Assembly: GCA_944383765.1 (NCBI GenBank)
Contig: CALWQT010000009.1
Location: 35,065 to 99,064, forward strand
Direction of reading: 5' to 3'
From: an uncultured Lachnospiraceae bacterium
GTDB taxonomy: Bacteria > Bacillota > Clostridia > Lachnospirales > Lachnospiraceae
DNA: 64,000 nucleotides
Part shown: piece after piece, positions 55,060 to 64,000 of the stretch
Position numbering within the stretch: position 1 is the stretch's first letter
Layout of the letters: each line of letters opens with the position of its first letter
Program-made: the position numbers and the translations under genes
The notes under the pieces: generated by a model
Databases searched by the model: none
What the model was told of the DNA's origin: nothing
The model's input: the letters and a program-made list of their open reading frames with translations, nothing else

Positions 55060-55827
55060 GTGAAAGAAATATATGCTTATAGAGAAATGATATTTAGCTT
55101 GGTAAAAAGAGATTTGAAAGGAAGATATAAGGGTTCTGCACTGGGATTTTTGTGGACATTTATAAACCCCTTAATGCAGTTATGTGTGTATACGTTAGTG
55201 TTCTCGCAAATTATGAGAGCAGGGGTGGAGGATTATTATTTATTTTTATTTGTTGCTTTAATTCCTTGGCTTTTTTTTAGTACATGTCTGACAGGGGGAT
55301 GTGTATGTGTAAGTTCGCAACAGGATTTAGTGAAAAAAATTTATTTTCCGAGAGAAGTTCTTCCAATTGCGTTTGTCACTAGTCAGTTTATCAATATGAT
55401 TTTGAGTTTTGTTGTAGTTTTTTGTGTATTGCTGATTTCAGGAAAAGGAATAAACGTACTTGCAATATTATGTTTGCCTGTAATCTGGATAATAGAGTAT
55501 ATTTTGGGATTAGGGATTACGTTGATAGTTTCATCGGTTACAATATTCTTGAGAGATTTAGAGTATGTATTGGGAATTATTGCCATGGCATGGCAATTTT
55601 TAACTCCTGTTATGTATCCCAGGAGTTTAGTGCCGGAAAAATTTATGGGATTATTTTTGCTGAATCCGATGACACCAGTAATTGAAGCATATAGAGAAAT
55701 ACTTTACTATAAACAGATACCGGAATTAAGAACGTTGGGACATGCTGTTTTCATGGGAGTAGCTTTACTCGCAATTGGGATTGTAGTATTTTCAAAATTG
55801 AAAAGAGATTTTGCGGAGGAATTATGA
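55060..55827 (+). CDS. ABC-2 polysaccharide export permease (Wzm/TagG-like)
   Basis: A 255-residue permease with about six helices of the ABC-2 type. Features: N-terminal LVKRDLKGRYKGSALGFLWTFINPLMQL, typical of TagG/Wzm, and LLNPMTPVIEAYREILYYK near the C-terminus. It forms the channel for a lipid-linked polysaccharide. The start is GTG 55060 with TGAGGA upstream; the ATG two bases earlier is out of frame. It overlaps the ATPase gene by four bases. Confidence 0.9.
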   Translation: MKEIYAYREMIFSLVKRDLKGRYKGSALGFLWTFINPLMQLCVYTLVFSQIMRAGVEDYYLFLFVALIPWLFFSTCLTGGCVCVSSQQDLVKKIYFPREVLPIAFVTSQFINMILSFVVVFCVLLISGKGINVLAILCLPVIWIIEYILGLGITLIVSSVTIFLRDLEYVLGIIAMAWQFLTPVMYPRSLVPEKFMGLFLLNPMTPVIEAYREILYYKQIPELRTLGHAVFMGVALLAIGIVVFSKLKRDFAEEL

Positions 55828-56576
55828 TGGATAAAGATATGGCAATAGAAGTCAGACATATCACAAAAAAATTTAAAATATTTTATGATAAAGGGCATAC
55901 AATGAAAGAATTGGTGCTATTTAAAAATAGAAGAAAATATGAAGAACGTCTTGTTTTAGATGATATTAGTTTTAGCATAAAAAAAGGAGAGGGAGTGGGA
56001 CTTATAGGAAGAAACGGATGCGGAAAAAGTACCACTTTAAAGCTTCTAACAAGAATTATTTATCCTAATTCTGGTGAAATAAATATTAATGGGAGAGTTT
56101 CCAGTTTGATTGAATTGGGAGCAGGTTTTCATCCGGATATGAGCGGGCGGGAAAATATTTATATTAATGCTGCTATATTTGGACTGACCAGAAAAGAAAT
56201 TGATGCGAAAGTGGATGAGATTATAGATTTCTCAGAATTATGGGATTATATAGATACACCTGTGAGAACATATTCCACGGGCATGTATATGAGACTGGCT
56301 TTTGCAGTGGCGATTAATGTGAATGCGGATATTTTACTGATAGATGAAATATTGGCTGTCGGTGATGCGCGTTTTCAGGAGAAATGTTTTAACAAAATGC
56401 GTGAAATTAAAGCTAGGGGAACAACAATTGTGATAGTGTCACATTCTTTAGAACAGATAGAAGCAATTTGTGAAAAGAGTATTTGGATTGAACATGGAAA
56501 GATTAAAGCAGAAGGGGAACCGAAACAAATTCACAAGCAGTATTTGGAATTTATGAAAAATGGGTATATAGAATAG
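55824..56576 (+). CDS. ABC polysaccharide export ATPase (Wzt/TagH-like)
   Basis: A 250-residue ATPase: Walker A GRNGCGKST at about 63-71, the family-specific SLIELGAGFHPDMSGRENI, the short signature YSTGMYMRLAFAVA, Walker B ILLIDEILAVGD and the His switch SHSLEQIEA. It lacks the C-terminal carbohydrate-binding domain of O-antigen Wzt proteins, so the export signal on the glycan is recognised in another way. It pairs with the permease overlapping it. Confidence 0.92.
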   Translation: MMDKDMAIEVRHITKKFKIFYDKGHTMKELVLFKNRRKYEERLVLDDISFSIKKGEGVGLIGRNGCGKSTTLKLLTRIIYPNSGEININGRVSSLIELGAGFHPDMSGRENIYINAAIFGLTRKEIDAKVDEIIDFSELWDYIDTPVRTYSTGMYMRLAFAVAINVNADILLIDEILAVGDARFQEKCFNKMREIKARGTTIVIVSHSLEQIEAICEKSIWIEHGKIKAEGEPKQIHKQYLEFMKNGYIE

Positions 56577-56587
56577 GGGAGAGTAAA

Positions 56588-59362
56588 ATGGCAATTTGGT
56601 TTGATATGACGAACAGTATGAAAATATGGCAAGGAACAAATGATGCAGGAATCATTAGGGTAGAACTGGAAATAGCTAAAAATTTTCATCATTTGGATAA
56701 GAAAGTGAGATATTTTATTAGTAATGATGAAGGATTTACAGAATTAAAAGAAGAAGATTTGCTGTGGTTATGGGAGGCTCAAAATATTTCTGATGCTTAT
56801 GTGAAAAGAAAAGGGATAGAATTAAAAAAAGATGAATTAGAAAAATGGGATAAGCCACAAGGACTACAAGAAGCGTATGATTTTTCAGATTCTAGAATGA
56901 ACAGAATTCGTAAAGCTAGAGAACTTTGGTTGTATAGCTTGCAGACACCAACGAAACAGTTTGTGGGAAAAGCAATTACATTTATACCATTTAGGATTTT
57001 AAAAATGGCTTCTGACATAAGTGCAGTAAAGAGAGAAAAAAGAAGAAGAATGGTTAAGATGGAAAAGTCTCATTATAATCAATTCATATATCCATTTAAT
57101 GATGGGGATACCATTTTTTCTTGCGGTTTATGTGGAAGTAATAAAGAAGCGCAATTTTCAAAATTGAAAGCCAATATGCATCAAATAAAAATAGGTTATT
57201 TGATTTATGATCTTTTTTATGTGAAAAAAGAAACCGCAGCGATATATGATAAAAAATATTTTAATCAATTTACTAAGTATTTAGAATGGATATCTAATAA
57301 TTGTGATTATGTTTTGTATGGTGGAGAAACAGCACAAAAAGATGCAGAAGAATATTTTAAAGAACATGGATTGCGAGTTATGGAAGGATATCCAATCAAG
57401 TTTGGAAGCGAAATAACACACTACACCTCAAAAGAAGATGAAGTTTTAAGAAATATCGGATTAAATGGAGCGTACATTCTGTCTGTTGGATCGGTGATTG
57501 GAAAGAAAAATTATAATACAATTTATAAAGCTTATAAAATTATGGAAAAAAAATTTGACAATGAAGAAATTCCTTTATTAGTAATAGTAGGAGGAAAGCA
57601 TGAAGGGACTGAAGAATTAGTAGATGTTATCTCAACTGATAAGTTAACGTCTTCTAAAATAAAGATTATCAATGCGACGGATGAAGAATTAGACGTATTA
57701 TATAAAAATGCACAGTTTACTATTTTACCATCTCTATATGAAGGTTGGAGTTTAACATTACCGGAATCATTAGCTTACAAAAAAATGTGTATTGCTTCAG
57801 ATATAGCACCTCTACGAGAAATTGGAAGAGAGCTAATTGAATATGTAGATCCGTTAGATCCAGTAGCATGGGCTGAGAAGATTATGTATTTCTCTCAACA
57901 TAAGAAAGAAGTTTTGAAATATAATGAAAAAATAGAGAAAGAATGGAAAAAAATCACTTGGGAGGAATGTAGCCAAGAGGTACTGGGAATTTTAAAAAAG
58001 ATAAGTAATGTAAATAGTCAAAGTAAAAAAAGATGTATATATTATGATTTTTCACTTGCTTATTATAGTAGTATATCTGGAGCAAGTGTCAGTGGAATAT
58101 TACGAACACAGTTATTGTTGGCGAGGTACCTCTCGAGATTGGACAATAACATGAAATTCTTTGCCCTTGCTCCAGAAGGATATTTGGCAATTGATAAAAA
58201 TAGTATTGCACCAATTTTATCTGATATGGATATAGAAGGAGCATTTTCAGAGTGTGTTGGACATTTGCAAACAGATCTCTCAAACAATATTGATATAAAT
58301 AAAAATCAAGAAATAAAAGAAATTCAAAAACAGGTTTTTTGGATGTTAGTTAGTGTATTGCCACAAAAAATGCAACAAAAATTAGCAAATAATAAGAATC
58401 AGTTGCAAAAATATACTTATAAATCAGATATTGATTTTTCATTACCATTTGAAGATAATGATGTGGTTTTTTCTTGTGGAGCTGGTATGTTAGAACCAAT
58501 TTACAAAAATGTAATGAAGCAAAAGGAAAAGTTAGGATTTAAATTTGTACAGTTAATTTATGATTATACTCCAGTCTTGCTTCCGCAAGTGCACAAAAAA
58601 GAAACTCGAGACTTTTATATACCATTTTTGAAATATTCAGCGTTACTTAGTGATACTATTTTTTATGGAGGAGAAACTGCAAAGAGAGATGGGATTGAAT
58701 ATGCCAAAACACAAAAGCTTCCAGTACGACCTGGCGTTGCGATTAAGTTTGGTAGCAATATTGTGCAAGAGATTATGGAAGATGAGGAAACATTTTTCCA
58801 GGATACTCTGAAAAAATACGGAATACATGGAAACTATATTATGGCAGTAGGATCCATTGAGATAAGAAAAAATCATGAAACTCTATACCAGGCATATATT
58901 GAAATGATGAAACAATCGGAAGATGTACCTCAAATGCTGTTTTGTGGTTATCCGGGGTGGAAAACGAAGGAATTCTGCGCTGTATTAAATAGAGATGATC
59001 GTGTGAAAGGAAAAATAATTTTGATGCAGCCAACAGATAAAGAATTAAGAGTATTATATAAAAATTGTCTGTTTACAGTGCTGGCATCTTTGTATGAAGG
59101 ATGGTCCCTGACTTTACCTGAAAGTCTTAACTATGGAAAGTTTTGTATTTGTACAGATTGCGATCCATTAAAAGAAACGGGGAAAGATTTCGTAGAATAT
59201 GTAGAAGGTTATGATTGTAAAGGGTGGGCAGAAAAGATACTTTTTTATTATCAAAATCCGCAAGAGTTGAAAAAACGGGAAGCTTTTATTGCTGAACATT
59301 GGCATGCGATCAGTTGGCAGGAGTGTGCAGAGCAGGTTAAGAAGGAACTGGAAAAAATATAA
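56588..59362 (+). CDS. Tandem double-domain GT4 glycosyltransferase
   Basis: A 924-residue protein made of two GT-B glycosyltransferase units, about 1-475 and 485-924. Each has its own N-terminal Rossmann-like half, a GGETA-x-DG motif, AVGS-type strand, and the donor-site motif SLYEGWSLTLPESL at about residues 382 and 834. The repeated halves seem to come from an internal duplication; each could add a different sugar or the same one in turn, as known for bifunctional rhamnosyl/mannosyl polymerases. Very AT-rich. SD GGGGAG. Confidence 0.88.
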   Translation: MAIWFDMTNSMKIWQGTNDAGIIRVELEIAKNFHHLDKKVRYFISNDEGFTELKEEDLLWLWEAQNISDAYVKRKGIELKKDELEKWDKPQGLQEAYDFSDSRMNRIRKARELWLYSLQTPTKQFVGKAITFIPFRILKMASDISAVKREKRRRMVKMEKSHYNQFIYPFNDGDTIFSCGLCGSNKEAQFSKLKANMHQIKIGYLIYDLFYVKKETAAIYDKKYFNQFTKYLEWISNNCDYVLYGGETAQKDAEEYFKEHGLRVMEGYPIKFGSEITHYTSKEDEVLRNIGLNGAYILSVGSVIGKKNYNTIYKAYKIMEKKFDNEEIPLLVIVGGKHEGTEELVDVISTDKLTSSKIKIINATDEELDVLYKNAQFTILPSLYEGWSLTLPESLAYKKMCIASDIAPLREIGRELIEYVDPLDPVAWAEKIMYFSQHKKEVLKYNEKIEKEWKKITWEECSQEVLGILKKISNVNSQSKKRCIYYDFSLAYYSSISGASVSGILRTQLLLARYLSRLDNNMKFFALAPEGYLAIDKNSIAPILSDMDIEGAFSECVGHLQTDLSNNIDINKNQEIKEIQKQVFWMLVSVLPQKMQQKLANNKNQLQKYTYKSDIDFSLPFEDNDVVFSCGAGMLEPIYKNVMKQKEKLGFKFVQLIYDYTPVLLPQVHKKETRDFYIPFLKYSALLSDTIFYGGETAKRDGIEYAKTQKLPVRPGVAIKFGSNIVQEIMEDEETFFQDTLKKYGIHGNYIMAVGSIEIRKNHETLYQAYIEMMKQSEDVPQMLFCGYPGWKTKEFCAVLNRDDRVKGKIILMQPTDKELRVLYKNCLFTVLASLYEGWSLTLPESLNYGKFCICTDCDPLKETGKDFVEYVEGYDCKGWAEKILFYYQNPQELKKREAFIAEHWHAISWQECAEQVKKELEKI

Positions 59363-59375
59363 GCTGGAGGTAACT

Positions 59376-60281
59376 ATGAATAAAAGAATTTTAGTAACAG
59401 GGGCAGAAGGGTTTATAGGAAAATATTTGCTGGATGAGTTGGGAAATAGAGGTGTAGAGTACTTAGCAACAGATGTGATAAGTGAAGAAATAGTACAAAA
59501 GGAAAATTATAGGAAAGTGTCACTCCTCCATAAGGAAGAAATTAGAAAAGTAGTTAGAGATTATCAACCAGATGTAGTGGTACATCTAGCTGCGATTGCA
59601 TTAGTAACACATGAAAACATTCCGGAAATTTATGAAGTAAATGTTTGCGGTACAGAAAATTTATTATCAGTTTTAGCTGAGGAGCAAAAAAATAAAACAA
59701 GAGTAGTTTTAATGAGTACAGCAGGGGTTTATGGAAATCAGGATGCGGAATTTTATGATGAGTCTTTACCGTATAAGCCATCGAATCACTATTCTTTTAG
59801 TAAGATGATAACAGAATATTTAAGCAAAGAATATGAGGAGTCATTGGATATAAAAATAGTGCGTCCGTTTAATATTATTGGAACAGGACAAAAAGAAACG
59901 TTTTTGATTCCCAAGCTGGTAAAATATTTTGCAGAAAGAGTGGATCGAATTCCTTTAGGGAATATCTCATCTATTAGAGATTATATTAGTGTGGAATACT
60001 GTGCATTTGTAATAGCAGAATTATCTTTGCGTGATCAGGTGAATTTTAAAGAACTAAATATTTGTTCGGGAATTGGACATTCAGGTGAAGATGCAGTTCG
60101 TTTTTTAGAAACTTATACAGGCCATGTACCAGAAATAGATATTACTCAAACGTTTGTACGAAAAAATGAGGTTTGGAGATTGGTAGGAGATCCAACACGT
60201 TTGCATTCTTTTGTAGGAAAAGATAGAGGAAATACATTTGAAGAAATATTAGTTAACATGTTGGAGAACTATAAGGGATGA
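59376..60281 (+). CDS. NAD-dependent epimerase/dehydratase (likely GDP-rhamnose reductase)
   Basis: A 301-residue extended SDR: GAEGFIGKYLLDELG for NAD(P), VVHLAAIALVTHE, and the catalytic Tyr-Lys in NHYSFSKMITEYL. With gmd in the same locus, it is best read as the reductase that turns GDP-4-keto-6-deoxymannose into GDP-D-rhamnose (Rmd-type), although other 4-reductases or epimerases remain possible. ATG 59376 follows GGAGGT; the 30-residue upstream extension overlaps the previous gene and is not used. It overlaps the next gene by four bases. Confidence 0.8.
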   Translation: MNKRILVTGAEGFIGKYLLDELGNRGVEYLATDVISEEIVQKENYRKVSLLHKEEIRKVVRDYQPDVVVHLAAIALVTHENIPEIYEVNVCGTENLLSVLAEEQKNKTRVVLMSTAGVYGNQDAEFYDESLPYKPSNHYSFSKMITEYLSKEYEESLDIKIVRPFNIIGTGQKETFLIPKLVKYFAERVDRIPLGNISSIRDYISVEYCAFVIAELSLRDQVNFKELNICSGIGHSGEDAVRFLETYTGHVPEIDITQTFVRKNEVWRLVGDPTRLHSFVGKDRGNTFEEILVNMLENYKG

Positions 60282-61807
60282 AAAATAAATTAAAACATTT
60301 TTTTAAAATAGGGTTAGGGATTTTAGCAGTAGTGTTCTTGATTGGTTGTCGTTCTGAAGAGAGAAGTGTTGATACAATAAAACAGCAAGACGTAGGAGTA
60401 GTTCTCTCTATTAATGGCGAGGAAGTTGAATTCTTTCTTTCAGACGATGAAAATTCTTCATTCTTTTCAAAAGTGCTTCATACAGACCGGCCAAATGAAA
60501 TATTGTTAAAGAGTGATGGAGTAGAAGTGAATTTTGATGGTATTCCTTTAGTAAGAGACCAGGTAGTTCAGTATGAGTTAGAAGAATTAAGAAAAGATAC
60601 ATCCATTCCCATAATAATAAAAAGCAATGTGGTGAAAAAAGAAAAACAGTACTACATGATTACTTTGGACCATAGCATTGCAGACTTTGAATTTTATTCC
60701 AATGGTGCGGAGGATGGGTACTACTATTTAACTTCAGGAAATTATTTAGTAAAAGTGGATACTAAAGGAAATTATGTTTATTATAAAAATTGTGGAGTAG
60801 ATGTACACGATTTTAAACGTACAGAAGTAGAGGGAGAGGTATATTATTCCTATGTTGCAGGAACAAAACCGGAGAATTTGCCGAATTACAATTCAGTAAA
60901 TTATAAATTTGTGACACTTCATGTAATGGATAGTAATTATAAGGAAATAGATACTGTAAAGTATTTAATTCCGGGAGATGATATTCCGGAAAAATGGCCA
61001 CTAGAAATGCATGACCATATTATTGTGGAAAAAAATCATTATTTTGTTGTAGGAATGGTTCCGACATATGTCGATAACATACCAGATGATGTGAAGCATT
61101 CTTCATATCAGACCAGAGTATTGGCTGCTGTTATTCAAGAAATAAAAGATGGACAATTGGTTTGGGAGTGGAATAGTATTGATCATCCGGAACTTTATGC
61201 GATGAGTCATGAAAGCTGTGATTATACAAATGAAACAATACAGTGGAACGATTACTGCCATTTGAATTCTATAGAGGTAGATCCTAAAGATGGTAATATT
61301 TTGTGCTTATTTAGAAATTTAGATTCAATAGTTAAGTTGGATTATAAAACAGGTGATATTTTGTGGTGCTTGGGCGGAAAGGCAGATGATTTTGGACTTT
61401 CAAAAGAACAGGAATTTTCAGGTCAGCATTTTGCAAGATATGTTGATGACAATACCATTACAATTTGGGATAATGCGATTAATTATATAAGCTATCCACA
61501 TTCAGAACCATATCAGGGAAGTGCTACAGGATATCCTAGAACGGTAAAAATATCATTGAATGAAAATACAAAAGAAATATTGTCATATGAAGAATATAAT
61601 ATGGGAAGACTAGGTGGAGAATTTATGGGTTCTACACAACTGATGGGGGAGGATACGTATTTGATTGGTTGGGGTGGGAGTGTACAAAACCCTAACTTTG
61701 CGGTTTTTACAGAAATGGATTTTGCTAATAATAACATTTTGTTTGAGGGAGTAGTAACTGCCAATAATACGTTTTCTAATTATCGAGTTTATAAATATAA
61801 GGATTAG
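60278..61807 (+). CDS. Arylsulfotransferase-family lipoprotein
   Basis: A 509-residue lipoprotein with a lipobox LIGC near residue 24. The rest matches the arylsulfotransferase beta-propeller (PF14269/PF05935): DYCHLNSIEVDPKDGNIL at about 325-342, the blade LDYKTGDILWCLGGK, and GQHFARYVDDNTI at about 382. Known ASST enzymes transfer sulfate from a phenolic sulfate donor by way of a histidine. Placed inside a glycan locus, it may sulfate or otherwise modify a surface polysaccharide; family members often have other, unknown roles. Confidence 0.82.
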   Translation: MKNKLKHFFKIGLGILAVVFLIGCRSEERSVDTIKQQDVGVVLSINGEEVEFFLSDDENSSFFSKVLHTDRPNEILLKSDGVEVNFDGIPLVRDQVVQYELEELRKDTSIPIIIKSNVVKKEKQYYMITLDHSIADFEFYSNGAEDGYYYLTSGNYLVKVDTKGNYVYYKNCGVDVHDFKRTEVEGEVYYSYVAGTKPENLPNYNSVNYKFVTLHVMDSNYKEIDTVKYLIPGDDIPEKWPLEMHDHIIVEKNHYFVVGMVPTYVDNIPDDVKHSSYQTRVLAAVIQEIKDGQLVWEWNSIDHPELYAMSHESCDYTNETIQWNDYCHLNSIEVDPKDGNILCLFRNLDSIVKLDYKTGDILWCLGGKADDFGLSKEQEFSGQHFARYVDDNTITIWDNAINYISYPHSEPYQGSATGYPRTVKISLNENTKEILSYEEYNMGRLGGEFMGSTQLMGEDTYLIGWGGSVQNPNFAVFTEMDFANNNILFEGVVTANNTFSNYRVYKYKD

Positions 61808-61860
61808 TATTAGAAGCTTATGAATATGAGGATAAGTTATTACTGTATGTGGAGAAACTT

Positions 61861-63465
61861 ATGTTGAAAAGATGTATAAAATTTTATGTGCCCGTAATAG
61901 TTGGAGGTTTTTTGATAATTTTGTTAAGTACATTTCTTTTGAGATTTACGAATAAAACAGTTCTCAATGGCGTAACCCTGACGGAATATCCAAAAAATAT
62001 TTTATTTCAGCATTTTTATAATGGGAATTTTCAAAATTCATTTGAAGAATGGTTAAGAGATAATTTTTTTGGACAGCCATTTATTGTAAAATGCCACAAT
62101 CAAATAGAGTATGGAATATTTAAAGATGGTATTGGCGATTGGATACAAGGAAGAGAAGGATATTTATACTCTAGAGAACAGACGTTTAGCTATACTGGTG
62201 GGGAAGGTGCTGATAAAACTACGGATGAGCAATATGAAAACTATGTTGAAAGTGTATACCAGCTACAGGAGAGTTTGCAGAAAAAAGGAAAGAATTTTTT
62301 TGTTCTAATCAGTCCGACAAAAGCAGAAGTTTATCCGGAATATTTACCCTGGAATGAAAGAATTTTATTGAATCATTATAAAGACAGCCAAGGCTCTAAG
62401 CAAAAACTGATATCATTATTTGAAAAATATGGTGTTAATTATTATGATACTACAAATGATTTGATTTCAATGAGAAAAAATGTAAAGTATGATGTGTTTT
62501 CAAAGACAGGGCATCATTGGACGTTAACGGCAACAGCTAATGAAATGAATTCTGTTTTTCAGAATATGTCATATAAAACACCGGGGATAGAATATCCAAT
62601 GCTTAGTGTTACAGGGATTACAGATGAAGTTTACAATACTGACAAGGATATTTTATATTTGCAAAATACAATTTTTCCGGTATACAGTGATAAATATAAT
62701 AAGCCAGTAGTGGAATATTCAAACACAAGTAAAGATAAAGTATATCTATTTGGTACGAGTTTTGGCTGGGAAGTTATGGATTCCTTATATCAAAATGGTG
62801 TGAAGAAAGCATTTGATACTGTTATATATCAACAATATTTTACGCATTCAACAAGATATAATGAGGATGGAATTGTTCAAAATTTATATACGCAGGAAAA
62901 TGCACCAGCTGATCTTGGGATTATGGAAGGAATTAAAGATAGTAATTTAATTATAATGGAGCAGCCAGGAATTTTTGGAGTAACTGACACCCATCAGAAG
63001 TTTGTAGACTATGTGAATGAAAATATAGATAATATGTATTATTCATTAGGACTTGATGTGGCTACAGCTACTGCAGATATAGCGGCTGTAGAATTTGACG
63101 GATTTTGGCCGGTGGAAAGTTGGGGACGTTGGGCGCAGGAAAAAGAAGCAAGCGTTATTTTTGACGGTAATAGTTTGCAGAACTGTGAGAGTGAGATGGC
63201 ATTATATTTAAATGCGGTAAGCTATGGGCAAGAACAAGAAATACAAGTATTTTTAAATGATGAGTGGATAGGAACATATATTATGGGATTAAGTTGGAAT
63301 GACTATATGATCCCCTTACCTCAAGAAAAGTTGTTGCCTAACAGGAATAAAATTATGTTTCAAATGAGTAAAGATTTGATTTCTCCAGAATCCATAGGGG
63401 AAGATGGGGGAAATAGAAAACTAGGTCTTGGTTTTCAATCAATATATATAGATAGGGCGGATTAA
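61861..63465 (+). CDS. AlgX/AlgJ-like SGNH O-acetyltransferase
   Basis: A 534-residue membrane-anchored protein (helix at about 10-30). The extracytoplasmic part shows GREGYLYSREQ (about 97), GHHWT at about 217-221 (the His of the AlgJ/AlgX motif) and FGTSFG at about 297, where the SGNH serine lies. The C-terminal 110 residues, starting near WGRWAQEKEA, look like a beta-sandwich. AlgX-type proteins acetylate polysaccharides, getting acetyl from an MBOAT partner, here directly downstream. ATG 61861 follows GTGGAG; the GTG at 61849 is the alternative. Confidence 0.85.
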   Translation: MLKRCIKFYVPVIVGGFLIILLSTFLLRFTNKTVLNGVTLTEYPKNILFQHFYNGNFQNSFEEWLRDNFFGQPFIVKCHNQIEYGIFKDGIGDWIQGREGYLYSREQTFSYTGGEGADKTTDEQYENYVESVYQLQESLQKKGKNFFVLISPTKAEVYPEYLPWNERILLNHYKDSQGSKQKLISLFEKYGVNYYDTTNDLISMRKNVKYDVFSKTGHHWTLTATANEMNSVFQNMSYKTPGIEYPMLSVTGITDEVYNTDKDILYLQNTIFPVYSDKYNKPVVEYSNTSKDKVYLFGTSFGWEVMDSLYQNGVKKAFDTVIYQQYFTHSTRYNEDGIVQNLYTQENAPADLGIMEGIKDSNLIIMEQPGIFGVTDTHQKFVDYVNENIDNMYYSLGLDVATATADIAAVEFDGFWPVESWGRWAQEKEASVIFDGNSLQNCESEMALYLNAVSYGQEQEIQVFLNDEWIGTYIMGLSWNDYMIPLPQEKLLPNRNKIMFQMSKDLISPESIGEDGGNRKLGLGFQSIYIDRAD

Positions 63466-63467
63466 CT

Positions 63468-63959
63468 ATGTCGTTTACATCAGCAGTATTTTTGATTATC
63501 TTTTTTCCTATATGTATTTTAGGTTGCTATTTTATGCAGGAAAAATACCGTAATCTTTTTTTGTGCCTTGCATCGGCAGTGTTTTATTCCTGGTGCGGAT
63601 TTAAATTTTTGATTTTAATGTTAATATCTGCAACGATTGCGTATGTTATAGGAAGAGCAATAGAAGATAGGAAAACAATCCAGCAGAAGAGAATACTTTT
63701 AGCTGTAGCGCTATTGTATAATCTGGGAGTACTGTTTTTCTATAAGTATTTATTTGAGATATTTCCGGATACTTTAAATCTGGTGACAGATTTATTGGGA
63801 AAAGAAGCTGGAACTTTTAAAACTCCTGTTTTGCCTTTAGGTATTTCGTTTTATACATTTTCTGTTTTATCATATATACTTGATGTATATTGGGGGAAAT
63901 GTAAGGCACAAAAAAATATTATCAATCCTAAATTATTCACGGAACAGTATCTGAATTGA
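63468..63959 (+). pseudogene. MBOAT O-acyltransferase, truncated
   Basis: The N-terminal 150 residues are a normal MBOAT/AlgI-type protein: signal-like helix FTSAVFLIIFFPICILGC, RNLFLCLASAVFYSWCG, and PVLPLGISFYTFSVLSYILDVYWG, after which full-length relatives (about 470 residues) continue with the catalytic His region. Here, after KAQKNIIN at about 63920, the sequence diverges and stops at 63959. The gene therefore lacks its active site and is probably inactive, or split by an insertion that continues past the window. It starts 2 bp after the AlgX-like gene, its normal partner. Confidence 0.75.
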
Positions 63960-64000
63960 TAACAGTACCATGAATCTGAAAATTGATCCATGCAGCCATA
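63937..64000 (-). other. Possible end of an unknown minus-strand gene, cut by the window
   Basis: A frame of about 20 codons (MAAWINFQIHGTVINSDTVP then TGA) reads leftward from the window edge and ends at 63937. It lies exactly where the MBOAT homology stops, so it may be the 3' end of an inserted transposase or other gene. Too short to identify. Confidence 0.25.

Overview
The window looks like a chromosomal segment of a low-to-mid GC, anaerobic, spore-forming Firmicute, most likely a Lachnospiraceae (Clostridia, Blautia/Dorea-like). This rests on spoIIR, the rpoB-rpoC and rpsL-rpsG-fusA-tuf genes, strong AGGAGG ribosome binding sites, sigma-A promoters spaced at 17 bp, an MEP-pathway ispE, and gut-Firmicute families such as YfcC, DUF6485 and DUF1934. 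No rRNA, tRNA, CRISPR array or complete insertion sequence was seen.

Layout. 0-6.5 kb: a small HTH regulator, a BCCT transporter, a lipoprotein, a zinc-dependent phospholipase C-like protein, an AGCS amino-acid symporter, and a CaCA cation antiporter behind a yybP-ykoY (Mn2+) riboswitch. 6.5-9.7 kb: cyclophilin, GNAT acetyltransferase, and an ispE-gntR-small acidic protein operon with a GntR-type palindrome at its promoter. 9.7-16.9 kb: a TetR-controlled efflux operon (TetR, membrane-fusion protein, RND permease, two TolC-like proteins) with a perfect double operator around the -10 box. 17-20.1 kb: spoIIR, opposed to ddl-murI-DUF1934 (cell wall). 20.2-22.3 kb: a YfcC transporter and an unknown membrane protein. 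22.4-30 kb: rpoB-rpoC. 30-33.5 kb: a metal/redox island (ArsR, permease, thioredoxin-like protein, Cys-rich protein, FeoB-associated Cys-rich protein) with two Fur-box promoters; the second drives what looks like a free-standing small RNA. 33.6-38.3 kb: rpsL-rpsG-fusA-tuf. 38.4-46.5 kb: subtilase, acyltransferase, serC-serA-DUF1015, M23 peptidase, MBL hydrolase. 46.6-64 kb: DUF1700-type protein, then a surface-polysaccharide locus.

The polysaccharide locus encodes an O-antigen ligase/polymerase, an initiating sugar-phosphate transferase, several glycosyltransferases, GDP-mannose synthesis (manC), gmd and an SDR likely to make GDP-D-rhamnose, an ABC exporter pair, an arylsulfotransferase-like lipoprotein, an AlgX-like acetyltransferase and a broken MBOAT gene. 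From about 51.4 kb the DNA becomes clearly more AT-rich than the rest, suggesting acquisition by transfer. The MBOAT frame stops early at the right edge, where foreign DNA probably begins.

The most interesting candidates are the Fur-boxed, terminator-ended non-coding transcript at about 32.40-32.53 kb (a possible RyhB/FsrA analogue), the RND/TolC-like operon in an apparently single-membrane organism, the sulfotransferase-like lipoprotein inside a glycan locus, and an intrinsic terminator lying upstream of the stop codon of the M23 peptidase gene. Promoter, operator and RNA calls come from reading the sequence by eye; family assignments are by recognition of motifs, not by database search.
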